Shown piece by piece: positions 1 through 8,048 of a DNA stretch of 64,000 nucleotides. The translations under genes and the position numbers were made by a program. The DNA comes from RH-AL1 sp965198495 (GTDB lineage: Bacteria; Pseudomonadota; Alphaproteobacteria; Rhizobiales; Beijerinckiaceae). Position 1 is the stretch's first letter. Each line of letters opens with the position of its first letter. The stretch spans positions 2,480,001 through 2,544,000 of the forward strand of contig CBDAPL010000001.1 in the NCBI GenBank assembly GCA_965198495.1, in the 5' to 3' direction. The notes beneath the pieces are model-generated. The model searched no databases. It was not told the DNA's origin and saw nothing but the letters and a program-made list of their open reading frames with translations.

Positions 1-306
1 TTCCTCCATCATCGCGGCGCCCTGAAGCAGCCGCAGCGTCACCACGTCGGGCGTGGCGCCGCCATCGTTGATCGAAATGCGCGCGCCGCCCGGCGAGGCG
101 CGCTCGACGAAGCGCGCCACCACGAGGTGCCAGACGTCGCCGAAGCCGGTCACGGCAGTCGCGATCTCGACCTCGACCTGGTCGTCGGCGAGCGTCCGCT
201 CGAACAAAGCCTCGCAGTTGCCGGACGCGACCACGCCGACGAGGGCGTCCTTTCGGCCACCCTTCAGAGGGCGATCGGCCTTGTGCTTGATCGTGTAGCT
301 TTCCAT
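1..306 (-). CDS. mdcC: Malonate decarboxylase acyl carrier protein MdcC (partial, 3' end off the window)
   Basis: This is the delta subunit (ACP) of malonate decarboxylase. It carries the phosphoribosyl-dephospho-CoA prosthetic group on which malonyl and acetyl thioesters are exchanged. The ATG at 306 opens a frame of 102 codons with no stop before the window edge. The N-terminal part holds ALVGVVASGNCE, matching the GSG/ASG serine region that carries the cofactor in MdcC. The C-terminal part has INDGGATPDVVTLRL, also typical of the family. MdcC is usually about 100 residues, so the gene probably ends within a few codons beyond base 1, though a fusion to the next subunit cannot be excluded. 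It starts 8 bp after the mdcA stop with a GGTGAGG ribosome site, so the two are co-transcribed. Confidence 0.82.
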   Translation of the reverse strand, partial: MESYTIKHKADRPLKGGRKDALVGVVASGNCEALFERTLADDQVEVEIATAVTGFGDVWHLVVARFVERASPGGARISINDGGATPDVVTLRLLQGAAMMEE

Positions 307-314
307 GGCGCACC

Positions 315-1958
315 TCACCAGTTGCGGAACTTGGCCGGCGGATCGTAGAGGCCGCCCGACCATGTCATGAGATCCTTGACCGAGCGCGCCGCCAGCATCG
401 AACGGTTCACGTCGAGCGGGTTGATGCCGAGGTCCTCGGGACGCACGATCACCTTCCGGGCGCGCAGCGCCTCGACCATCTTCGTGTCGCGGCCGCGCCC
501 GACGTCGGTGAAGCCGGCAACGCCGCGGATCGCCTGCTCGCGCTCATCCTTGCCGCGGCACAGCAGCAGATTGGCGATGCCCTCCTCGGTGACCACGTGG
601 GTGACGTCGTCGCCGTAAATCATGACCGGCGCCAGCTCCATCTTGAGCTTCTCCGCCAGGTTCAGGCTGTCGAGCTTCTCGACGAAGGACGGCGCCATGC
701 CGCTCCCGAACGTCTCGATCATCTGCACCACCAGCTTGCGCCCACGTGCCAACGCCGAGTGCGCGTCGGAGGCCTCGCGCCCCGCCTTGAGCCAGGGTTC
801 GGTGGGATGACGTCGGCCGTGGGGGTCGGACCCCATGTTGGGCGCTCCGCCAAACCCGGCGATCCGGTCCTGTGTGACCGTGGAGCTGTTGGCGTCGAGG
901 TCGATCTGCAGCGTCGCCCCGACGAACAGGTCCGTGGCGTAGAGACCGGCGACCTGGCAGTACATGCGATTGGACGCCATGGAGCCGTCGCGGCCCAGGA
1001 AGTACACGTCCGGGCGCGCGCTCATGTAGTTGTCCATGCCGACTTCGGAGCCGAAGCTGTGGATCTGCTTCACCCAGCCGGACTCGATGGCGGGGATCAG
1101 GGTCGGGTGCGGGTTCAGCGCGAAATGCGTGCAGATCCTACCCTTCAACCCGTGCTTCTCGGCGTAGGTGGGCAGCAGCAGCTCGATGGCCGCCGTGTTG
1201 AAGCCGATGCCGTGGTTGAGACGCTTGATTCCGTAAGGCGCGTAGATCCCCTTGATGGTCAGCATCGCCATCAGGATCTGCGTCTCGGTGATCTGGGCGG
1301 GATCGCGGGTGAATAGCGGCTCGACGTAGAAGGGGCGCGGCGTTTCCACTACGAAGTCGACGCGATCGCCGGGCACGTCGACACGAGGCAATCTGTCGAC
1401 CACCTCGTTGACCTGGGCCACAACGATGCCCTGCTTGAAGGCGGTTGCCTCGACGACCACGGGCGAGTCTTCGACATTCGGGCCCATGTACAGGTTGCCG
1501 TCGCGATCCGCTTGGCGCGCCACCGTCACCGCCACCTTTGGCGTGAGATCCATGAAGTAGCGGCCGAAGAGTTCGATGTAGGTGTGGATGGCGCCGAGCT
1601 TGACCTTGCCGCCGTTCAGAACGCGCGCCACGGCTTGGCTCTGCGGTCCGGCGTAGGAAAAGTCGAGCCTGGTGGCGATCCCCTTCTCGAAGAGGTCGAG
1701 GTGCTCGGCGAGCACGATGCCGGACTGGACAATATGAAGGTCGTGCACCTTGCTCTTGTCGGCTTTGGCGAGGGCCCCGGCGAGGAAGTCGGCCTGCTTC
1801 TGGTTGTCGCCTTCCAGACACACGCGATCGCCCGGTCGGACGATCGCCTCCATGAGTTTCGTTGCGTCATTCGCGGCGACCATCTTGCCCTTGGCGAAGC
1901 GCCGCCCGGCATCGAGCCGTTCCTGGCGATCGCGCGTTTGCGAGTCCCACTCGGCCAT
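315..1958 (-). CDS. mdcA: Malonate decarboxylase alpha subunit (acetyl-S-ACP:malonate ACP transferase)
   Basis: MdcA moves the ACP thioester from acetate to malonate, the first step of the cytoplasmic, biotin-independent malonate decarboxylation cycle. At 547 residues it has normal family length. The stretch RPGDRVCLEGDNQKQADFL near the N-terminus is a hallmark of MdcA, and the remainder (NPHPTLIPAIESGWVKQIHSFG, FGGAPNMGSDPHGRRHP) continues the family pattern to the C-terminus. The ATG at 1958 is preceded by TAGGAGAC at a good distance. It is followed by mdcC; the beta, gamma and holo-ACP synthesis genes are presumably to the left of the window. A tRNA-Gln lies upstream on the same strand. 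The family assignment is firm; growth on malonate is inferred. Confidence 0.93.
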   Translation of the reverse strand: MAEWDSQTRDRQERLDAGRRFAKGKMVAANDATKLMEAIVRPGDRVCLEGDNQKQADFLAGALAKADKSKVHDLHIVQSGIVLAEHLDLFEKGIATRLDFSYAGPQSQAVARVLNGGKVKLGAIHTYIELFGRYFMDLTPKVAVTVARQADRDGNLYMGPNVEDSPVVVEATAFKQGIVVAQVNEVVDRLPRVDVPGDRVDFVVETPRPFYVEPLFTRDPAQITETQILMAMLTIKGIYAPYGIKRLNHGIGFNTAAIELLLPTYAEKHGLKGRICTHFALNPHPTLIPAIESGWVKQIHSFGSEVGMDNYMSARPDVYFLGRDGSMASNRMYCQVAGLYATDLFVGATLQIDLDANSSTVTQDRIAGFGGAPNMGSDPHGRRHPTEPWLKAGREASDAHSALARGRKLVVQMIETFGSGMAPSFVEKLDSLNLAEKLKMELAPVMIYGDDVTHVVTEEGIANLLLCRGKDEREQAIRGVAGFTDVGRGRDTKMVEALRARKVIVRPEDLGINPLDVNRSMLAARSVKDLMTWSGGLYDPPAKFRNW

Positions 1959-2196
1959 GCGTCTAGTCTCCTATGGTGGCTGGATGTACCGCCGCCGCGG
2001 CACGGCAATACCGGCCGCCGAACAGGCTTCGTGGGAAAGGCGGCGCGATCGCCGCATGCGTGCGACACCTAGGGCAATCGCCTGACTTCGCCCGCGCGCT
2101 TCGGGCGTCGCAACCTCCGCGAAAGCACATCAACGGAAGCGAAATGCCATTCGCCGCAGATGCTTGCGGCGGACTTGAAGCCCTGAAAGGCCAGTT

Positions 2197-2270
2197 TGGC
2201 TGGGGGACCTGGATTCGAACCAAGATTGACCGAGTCAGAGTCGGTAGTTCTACCGTTGAACTATCCCCCA
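2197..2270 (-). tRNA. tRNA-Gln (anticodon CTG)
   Basis: A 74-nt cloverleaf on the minus strand including an encoded CCA. The 7-bp acceptor stem is TGGGGGA pairing with TCCCCCA. The anticodon arm is ACCGA-CTCTGAC-TCGGT, giving anticodon CTG, which reads CAG. The T arm contains GGTTCGAATCC. Its 3' end faces the mdc operon, with about 240 bp between them that hold no recognisable gene. Confidence 0.96.
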
Positions 2271-2358
2271 AGGTTTGCTTGCGCCTTGGTGCCTTCCATC
2301 GGACGACGCGCTTGCGTTTAGGTTTTCGCATCGGCGAAGTCAACGAGATCGACCCGCC

Positions 2359-3894
2359 TCAGACCATCGCGGCCAAATCGATGGCGGCGAGGTCAACCGC
2401 AGGCGGGACACGCTTCTCGCCATAAAGATGAAGGAAGGCGATCATCTCCGCGTTGTGGCCGACGGCACAGGCGGCGCCGGCGCGACCAGCGCGGACATAA
2501 AAGGCGATGAAATCAAGTTTCGCTACGTCGCCCTTGATGAGGATGTCCTCCCAATCGGGAGCGTAGCCGGCATAATCCAAGCGCTTGTCGCCCTGATTGC
2601 TCCAGAAGAAAGGCGCGGCCTCGAAGGGCAGTTCGGCGCCGAGCATCGCGCGCGCCGCGTAGACCCCTTGCTGCTCCGCGAGACGCCAATGTTCTATGCG
2701 CGCCGTCTTACCGCTGTTGCTCTCGTGGAAGGCAGCTATATCACCAGCCAGCCACACGTTCTTCGCGACCCGAAGATTTGCATCGACCTCGATACCACCG
2801 TCTTCGCGTTTCATCACGCCGACGATAGCCTCCGTCTCGGGCGCCGCGCCGGCCGCGATCAACACGAGATCGGTCGTGATCACATCACCACTCTCCAGCC
2901 TCACAGCGCTTACGGCCCCCTTCCCTTCGAATCTGGCGACCTTACCCTGAACGAAGCGAACACCCGTACCCTCGTGGTAGGTTCGGAGGGCATGCGCCAC
3001 GGCTTCGCCGAACCTGCTCGCGAGAGGCAGCGGCTCCGGCGACACGACCGTCGCACGCAGGCCGCGTTTTGTGAGAAACGCGGCGGTCTCAAGGCCGATG
3101 AAACCACCGCCGACGATCACGATCGATTGCACCGTTTCAGCCGCGGCGCTTAGCGCAATCGCATCATACAAGCTGCGCAACGTGTGTATGCCGGCGAGGT
3201 CGCCGCCGACGAATGGCGCCACGACGGCTCGACTCCCCGTCGCCACCAGCATCGCGTCGCCGGTGAGCACCGACCCGTCCCGCAACGTGACGCCGCGCGT
3301 CGCCGGATCGATCCGCACAGCCGGGCCCATCACGAAGTCGATATCGCGAGATCCGTAGAAATCGGGCTCGAACGCCATTTTCGACGGCTCGGTTTTCTTT
3401 GCCAGGAAGTTCTTGGAAAGCTTGGGTCGATCGTAGGGCTCGCCAGCCTCTCGCCCGACCATAACGATGCGGCCGGTAAAACCCTCGTTCCGCAGGGTCG
3501 TCACGGCGGCCACCGCGGCAGCGCCAGTCCCGACGATCAGGAACGTTCGCGCGTCATGCGCATGGGGATCAGGGTTCGATCTGGCCAGCGGCTCAAGGGT
3601 AACGACGATGGTCTCGCCCTCTTTGCGGATCGGGTATCGCGCCAGGCCGGCAAGCGCCGGGGGTTCGAGCAACGAGCCGTCGCCGACACCAAAGGCCGCC
3701 TTGTGCCAGGGGCAGTACAGCGTGGCGCCACAGATCTCACCCTTTGCCAGAGGCGCCCCGTAGTGGGGACATGTCGCTTGGAATGCACGTAGACCGTCGG
3801 CGTCTCGGATAAAGAGGACTTTAGCCTCGCCATCCTCGACCTGCGTCAAACCCATCGGAACAGCCGCTTCCGTCGTCCGCACTTCAGCCGCCAT
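2359..3894 (-). CDS. Rieske [2Fe-2S]-FAD pyridine nucleotide-disulfide oxidoreductase
   Basis: A one-polypeptide reductase related to eukaryotic AIFM3 and to ferredoxin reductases of ring-hydroxylating oxygenases. Residues 1-105 form a Rieske domain with CPH (C42, H44) and CPWH (C61, H64) ligands. An FAD-binding GTGAAA motif starts near residue 122, and a second Rossmann motif for NAD(P)H, VGGGFIGLE, lies mid-protein. LAGDIAAF, close to the C-terminal reductase domain, is the usual second FAD contact. The ATG at 3894 is preferred because GAGGG sits just upstream; a start 11 codons earlier is also open. No oxygenase lies beside it, so its electron acceptor is unknown. Electron transfer from NAD(P)H through FAD to a [2Fe-2S] centre is inferred from the domain layout. 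Confidence 0.85.
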   Translation of the reverse strand: MAAEVRTTEAAVPMGLTQVEDGEAKVLFIRDADGLRAFQATCPHYGAPLAKGEICGATLYCPWHKAAFGVGDGSLLEPPALAGLARYPIRKEGETIVVTLEPLARSNPDPHAHDARTFLIVGTGAAAVAAVTTLRNEGFTGRIVMVGREAGEPYDRPKLSKNFLAKKTEPSKMAFEPDFYGSRDIDFVMGPAVRIDPATRGVTLRDGSVLTGDAMLVATGSRAVVAPFVGGDLAGIHTLRSLYDAIALSAAAETVQSIVIVGGGFIGLETAAFLTKRGLRATVVSPEPLPLASRFGEAVAHALRTYHEGTGVRFVQGKVARFEGKGAVSAVRLESGDVITTDLVLIAAGAAPETEAIVGVMKREDGGIEVDANLRVAKNVWLAGDIAAFHESNSGKTARIEHWRLAEQQGVYAARAMLGAELPFEAAPFFWSNQGDKRLDYAGYAPDWEDILIKGDVAKLDFIAFYVRAGRAGAACAVGHNAEMIAFLHLYGEKRVPPAVDLAAIDLAAMV

Positions 3895-3996
3895 GACCCG
3901 CTCCCTCTGAGAACCAGTCAACAACAACAGGTGCGCGAGGGTTGCCGGACAGATCCGGGCAGATAAGCCACCTCACGTTACGTGGGCGAAGTGCGC

Positions 3997-4227
3997 TTAG
4001 CGGTTTTCGCCGTCCCCATGATCGCGCGTCGGTAAAGCGTCGGCACATAAGCGCCCGGCGTTCTCCTTTGAGCTCCCCGCGGTAATGGCCTGGCCGATCT
4101 TTCGACTTGCCTGCTCCCAGAAGTCGAGATGCTTGCCCGGCGGTCGCCCCGCTTTCTCCCAAAGCTCGTAAGCCAGATTGCGGATCACGTAGTCGTCCTC
4201 TAGGTCCGACACTTCATCGCGCCTCAT
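3997..4227 (-). CDS. DUF2934 domain protein
   Basis: A 76-residue cytoplasmic protein. Residues 14-47 fit DUF2934, a short helical motif of the form IR..AY.LWE..GRP.G.....W. Here it reads IRNLAYELWEKAGRPPGKHL followed by DFWEQA. The family is common in Alphaproteobacteria and has no established role. There is no signal peptide or membrane segment. It stands alone between the Rieske reductase and era, with no clear operon partner. Confidence 0.72.
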   Translation of the reverse strand: MRRDEVSDLEDDYVIRNLAYELWEKAGRPPGKHLDFWEQASRKIGQAITAGSSKENAGRLCADALPTRDHGDGENR

Positions 4228-4311
4228 GCCCCAAATCTGCCGCGAAACGTCTTAGCCGATGTAGACTAAAAGCCAAGCGACGTCGGCGCGGACGATTTAC
4301 TGAAGCGCCGC

Positions 4312-5253
4312 CTATGAGTGATAATCTAGGCCCATCATACGATAACGCTCGGGATCGTCAGTCCAGTCGGGTCTCACCTTGACGAAGAGGAACAGGTGCA
4401 CTTTCTGCTCCGCCGCCTCCATGATCTCCTTGCGCGCGGCGCTGCCTATCGCCTTGATCGTACGCCCGGCCTCCCCGATGACGATCTTCTTGTGCCCTTC
4501 GCGAGCCACGTAGATCGTCTGTTCGACGCGCGCTGAGCCATCGGCCTGCTCTTTCCAGCTCTCCGTTTCCACGGTCGATTGATAGGGCAACTCGTCGTGC
4601 AGCCGCTCAAATATCTTTTCGCGCGTGATTTCGGCCGCGAGGGACCGGATCGGCGCGTCGGAAACCTGGTCCTCCGGGTAGAGCCAAGGGCTCGGCGGCA
4701 TCATCTCGCCGAGACGCGACACTAGTTTTGGAACACCGTGCCCACGCAAGGCGGAGATCATGAACGTGTCGCCGAAGATCGCTTGGCGATTTAGGTCCGC
4801 GGCGCGCGCCAGAAGGCTTTCTGCTTCTACCGTGTCGATTTTGTTGAGGATCAAAACCTTCGGCGCCTTCACCTTGGCAAGCGCTTCGATGATGGCGGTG
4901 GTCTCTTCGTCTTCGCGATCGCCTTTCTTGTGACGCGCGTCGACAAGGAGCGCCACCACGTCGGCATCGCCGGCGCCGCTCCAGGCGGTCGAAACCATCG
5001 CGCGATCGAGCCTGCGTTTCGGCGCGAAGATGCCCGGCGTGTCGACGAAAACAACTTGTGCGGCGCCGGAGAGCGCGATCCCGCGCACCAGTGCCCGCGT
5101 CGTCTGCACCTTGCGCGAAACGATCGAGACCTTTGTGCCGACGGCCTGATTGATCAGCGTCGACTTGCCAGCGTTGGGAGCTCCGATCAGAGCGACGAAA
5201 CCGCAAAGCGTCGGTGTCGCGACGGCCTCCGTACCTGAAGGCGCGTCGCTCAC
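4312..5253 (-). CDS. era: GTPase Era
   Basis: Era is an essential GTPase that binds 16S rRNA and assists 30S assembly. The G1 loop GAPNAGKST is at residues 24-32, followed by the G3 motif DTPG and the G4 motif NKID. The C-terminal KH domain contains VGEAGRTIKAIGSAARKEI. The chosen start is GTG at 5253, which overlaps the rnc stop as GTGA and gives 313 residues, the usual Era length; an ATG-like start 28 codons upstream would lie inside rnc. Overlap with rnc means translational coupling, as in many bacteria. Confidence 0.95.
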   Translation of the reverse strand: MSDAPSGTEAVATPTLCGFVALIGAPNAGKSTLINQAVGTKVSIVSRKVQTTRALVRGIALSGAAQVVFVDTPGIFAPKRRLDRAMVSTAWSGAGDADVVALLVDARHKKGDREDEETTAIIEALAKVKAPKVLILNKIDTVEAESLLARAADLNRQAIFGDTFMISALRGHGVPKLVSRLGEMMPPSPWLYPEDQVSDAPIRSLAAEITREKIFERLHDELPYQSTVETESWKEQADGSARVEQTIYVAREGHKKIVIGEAGRTIKAIGSAARKEIMEAAEQKVHLFLFVKVRPDWTDDPERYRMMGLDYHS

Positions 5254-6014
5254 GACCCATTCTCCGTCACGAGTCTCTCGCGCGCTATGAAAGCGGCCGC
5301 CGCTGCCTGCTCGGCGACACGCTTCGAGGACCCGCACGCCTTCGCCTCGGCGAAAGCGTCGACGATTACCGCGATTGTGAACTCAGGCGCGTGATCTGGC
5401 CCGGTTCGCGTTACCTCGTGGTAAAGCGGCACTGGTAGACCCTTGGCCTGAGCCCATTCCTGAAGGACGGTCTTCGGATCGCGCAGCGGACGGCCAGGCG
5501 AAAGCATGCGCGCTTCGAACCCGCGTCGCACGAGCGCCTCCGCTTGCGCGAAGCCGCCATCGACGAAGACCGCGCCGATGATCGCCTCGCAAATATCGCC
5601 GAGGATCGCACGGCGTAGAGCGACGCCAGCGCGTTCCCCCGCTCCCAGCCGAATGTGCGGTTCGACCGACCAGCACGTCGCGACCGCGGCGCAACTCTCC
5701 TTGCGCACGAGATCTGCCAGTCGACGCGATAGTTCACCCTCGTCAGCGTCCGGAAAGGTTTCAAAAAGCATTGCGGCGACCGCGAGACCCAGGACCCGGT
5801 CTCCCAGGAATTCTAGTCGCTGATAGGACGTGCCGCGATCCGTCGTCGCGCCGACATGAGTCAAGGCGAGTTGAAGGTGCCTGCGGTCGGAGAAGGCGTA
5901 GCCAAGGTCTGATTCGAGACTGCCGATATCGTCTCGTCGTTTCTCTTGCGGGTTGCGCGCAGGCGTCAATGAATCGGCTTGATCAGCCGGTTCCAACGCA
6001 CGGTCCACGGCCAT
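5250..6014 (-). CDS. rnc: Ribonuclease III
   Basis: Double-strand-specific endoribonuclease for rRNA and mRNA processing. The signature LEFLGDRVL carries catalytic acidic residues in the N-terminal nuclease domain, and a C-terminal dsRNA-binding domain covers roughly the last 70 residues (PKTVLQEWAQAKG...). The start is uncertain. ATG at 6014 follows a GGAAG and gives 254 residues but overlaps lepB by 49 bp. TTG at 5969 overlaps the lepB stop as TTGA and gives 239 residues, closer to the usual length. The C-terminus overlaps era. It lies in the rel-to-era transcription unit. Confidence 0.93.
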   Translation of the reverse strand: MAVDRALEPADQADSLTPARNPQEKRRDDIGSLESDLGYAFSDRRHLQLALTHVGATTDRGTSYQRLEFLGDRVLGLAVAAMLFETFPDADEGELSRRLADLVRKESCAAVATCWSVEPHIRLGAGERAGVALRRAILGDICEAIIGAVFVDGGFAQAEALVRRGFEARMLSPGRPLRDPKTVLQEWAQAKGLPVPLYHEVTRTGPDHAPEFTIAVIVDAFAEAKACGSSKRVAEQAAAAAFIARERLVTENGS

Positions 6015-6760
6015 TCCCAAATCTTCCAAGCCGCGTCGCCTTGTTTCACCGAGAAGAAGATGAGCTCAGCGCGACCGATCAGATTCTCGTAGGGTACATA
6101 GCCGACGCCGCCCTGATCCGGCGGTACGCGGCTGTCGGTCGAGTTGTCCCGATTGTCGCCCATCATGAAGTAGCTGTTCGGCGGAACCTTGAACATCTCT
6201 GTATTGTCGTTGAAGCCGGTATCACCTTGGATCTCGATGATCGTGTGCTTGACGCCGTCCGGCAGCGTCTCCGTATAGGTCGGTACATCCGTCTCGCGGC
6301 CGTAATAATCCTCGGTATGAAACTTCGAGACGGGCTCGCGCGGCACCATCGTACCGTTGATAAAAAGCCGACCTTCCTTCATCTGAATCGTATCGCCTGG
6401 CAGGCCGATCAACCGCTTGATGTAATCGGTGGTATTATCGCGCGGCAGCTTGAAGACGATCACGTCGCCCTGCTTCGGCGGCGAGGCCAGAATGCGCCCC
6501 TGGAACAGGTCCGGGCTCAACGGAAATGAGAATTTCGAGAAGCCGTAGGAATATTTGGACACGAAGAGGAAGTCGCCGACGAGAAGGGTCGGGATCATTG
6601 AGCCCGAGGGTATGTTGAACGGCTGAAACAGGAACGTGCGCACGACGAGCGCGATCAGCAAGGCTTGGAAGACGACCTTCACGAACTCAAAAAATCCACC
6701 CTGCTGCTTGGCTGGCTTGTCCACGTCGGCGCGCTCGCTGTCCAGTCCTGCAGGGTTCAT
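5966..6760 (-). CDS. lepB: Signal peptidase I
   Basis: Inner-membrane serine/lysine protease that removes Sec and Tat signal peptides. One N-terminal membrane segment runs from about residue 24 to 44. The catalytic serine is S54 in PSGSMIPT, the general-base lysine is about K115 in DYIKRLIGLPGD, and the conserved box MMGDNRDNS.DSR lies near the C-terminus. The 264 residues are normal for an alphaproteobacterial single-pass enzyme. It is followed directly by rnc and preceded by acpS across a 134-bp gap. Confidence 0.96.
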   Translation of the reverse strand: MNPAGLDSERADVDKPAKQQGGFFEFVKVVFQALLIALVVRTFLFQPFNIPSGSMIPTLLVGDFLFVSKYSYGFSKFSFPLSPDLFQGRILASPPKQGDVIVFKLPRDNTTDYIKRLIGLPGDTIQMKEGRLFINGTMVPREPVSKFHTEDYYGRETDVPTYTETLPDGVKHTIIEIQGDTGFNDNTEMFKVPPNSYFMMGDNRDNSTDSRVPPDQGGVGYVPYENLIGRAELIFFSVKQGDAAWKIWEWPWTVRWNRLIKPIH

Positions 6761-6894
6761 CGTAGTTCAATCTCTTAGGATGCCGGCGCCGCGAGGATTG
6801 CTCCAGCCGAAGCGGCCGGTGCTTAGCATGAGGCCTTCAAGGGGTACAGCGCTGTGCAGGGCAGTCCCTCTGAGGTTGAAAGTTTGGATACCCG

Positions 6895-7293
6895 TTAGCG
6901 TCGCACGGCCTCTATGACAACGAAAGCCTGCGCCATGGGATGCTCGTCGGTGATCGCGAGGTGAATGACGGCCACATGCTCCGGGGGGGTCAAAGCGGCA
7001 AGGCGCCTAGCCGCCCCGCCGGTCAGCGCCATCGTCGGCTTTCCAGAGGGCAGGTTCACCACGCCCATGTCGCGCCAGGCTACGCCAAGGCGGATACCGG
7101 TGCCGAGCGCCTTGGCGCAAGCCTCCTTCGCGGCGAAACGCTTCGCGAAGGAGGCGGCTCGGTCGACACGCTTGTCGGAGCGAGCGCGCTCTAATTCAGT
7201 AAAACAACGATGTGCGAAGCGATCGCCGAAACGTTCCAGGGAGTCCGCGATTCGCGTGATGTCGCAGAGATCGGTGCCAATCCCGACGATCAT
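6895..7293 (-). CDS. acpS: Holo-[acyl-carrier-protein] synthase
   Basis: Transfers 4'-phosphopantetheine from CoA to apo-ACP, activating fatty-acid synthesis. The N-terminus IVGIGTDLCDI contains the Mg-binding aspartate, and FAAKEACAKALGTG is the second family motif, carrying the metal-binding glutamate. At 132 residues it is full length. The start ATG overlaps the pdxJ stop (ATGA), so the two are translationally coupled. Confidence 0.95.
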   Translation of the reverse strand: MIVGIGTDLCDITRIADSLERFGDRFAHRCFTELERARSDKRVDRAASFAKRFAAKEACAKALGTGIRLGVAWRDMGVVNLPSGKPTMALTGGAARRLAALTPPEHVAVIHLAITDEHPMAQAFVVIEAVRR

Positions 7294-8048
7294 AACGCCG
7301 CCTCCGCCCGACCACTCTCCATCGCCGCGCGCATCCTGCCAATCGCCGCCTCAAGGCCGACGAAGATCGCCTCGCCGATCAGAAAATGACCTATGTTGAG
7401 TTCCATGATCTCCGTCAGGGCGGAAATCTTGCTGGCGGTGTCATAATCGAGGCCGTGCCCGGCGTGGCATTCGATGCCGAGCGCATGAGCCTCGCGCGCC
7501 GCGAGCCGCAGCCGTTCGAACTCGTGCGCGGCCCGATCCAGCTCGCCATGCGCAAGGCAATCGCACCAAGCACCGGTGTGGAGCTCCACGACGGGCGCGC
7601 CGATCGATCGCGCCGCATGCAAGGCCGGCAACGTCGGCTCGATAAAGAGGGACACGCGGATGCCGACTTTCGTGAGTTCGGTGGTGGCGATACGCAGATG
7701 GTCGTGGCCGCCGATGACGTCGAGGCCGCCTTCCGTCGTCCGCTCGCTCCGCTTTTCCGGCACGATGCAAGCTGCGTGCGGGCGCGTCGCAATGGCGATC
7801 GCCACCATCTCGTCCGTCGCGGCCATCTCGAAGTTGAGCGGCGCGTCGATCTCCGCCTTCAAGCGCCGGATGTCCTCGTCACGAATATGGCGGCGATCTT
7901 CCCGCAGATGAGCCGTGACGCCGTCGGCACCAGCCGCGATCGCCAACTTGGCTGCCCTGACCGGATCCGGCACGGCGCCCCCTCGAGCGTTGCGCACGGT
8001 GGCGACGTGGTCGATATTGACGCCGAGACGCAATTTGCGATCAGCCAT
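7290..8048 (-). CDS. pdxJ: Pyridoxine 5'-phosphate synthase
   Basis: Condenses 3-amino-1-hydroxyacetone phosphate with 1-deoxyxylulose 5-phosphate to pyridoxine 5'-phosphate in the DXP-dependent vitamin B6 pathway. The N-terminus LGVNIDHVATVRNARGG is diagnostic, followed by AHLREDRRHI and the C-terminal LNIGHFLIGEAIF. At 252 residues it matches the TIM-barrel family. Its first codons overlap the end of rel by 8 bp and its end overlaps acpS. Confidence 0.96.
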   Translation of the reverse strand: MADRKLRLGVNIDHVATVRNARGGAVPDPVRAAKLAIAAGADGVTAHLREDRRHIRDEDIRRLKAEIDAPLNFEMAATDEMVAIAIATRPHAACIVPEKRSERTTEGGLDVIGGHDHLRIATTELTKVGIRVSLFIEPTLPALHAARSIGAPVVELHTGAWCDCLAHGELDRAAHEFERLRLAAREAHALGIECHAGHGLDYDTASKISALTEIMELNIGHFLIGEAIFVGLEAAIGRMRAAMESGRAEAAL

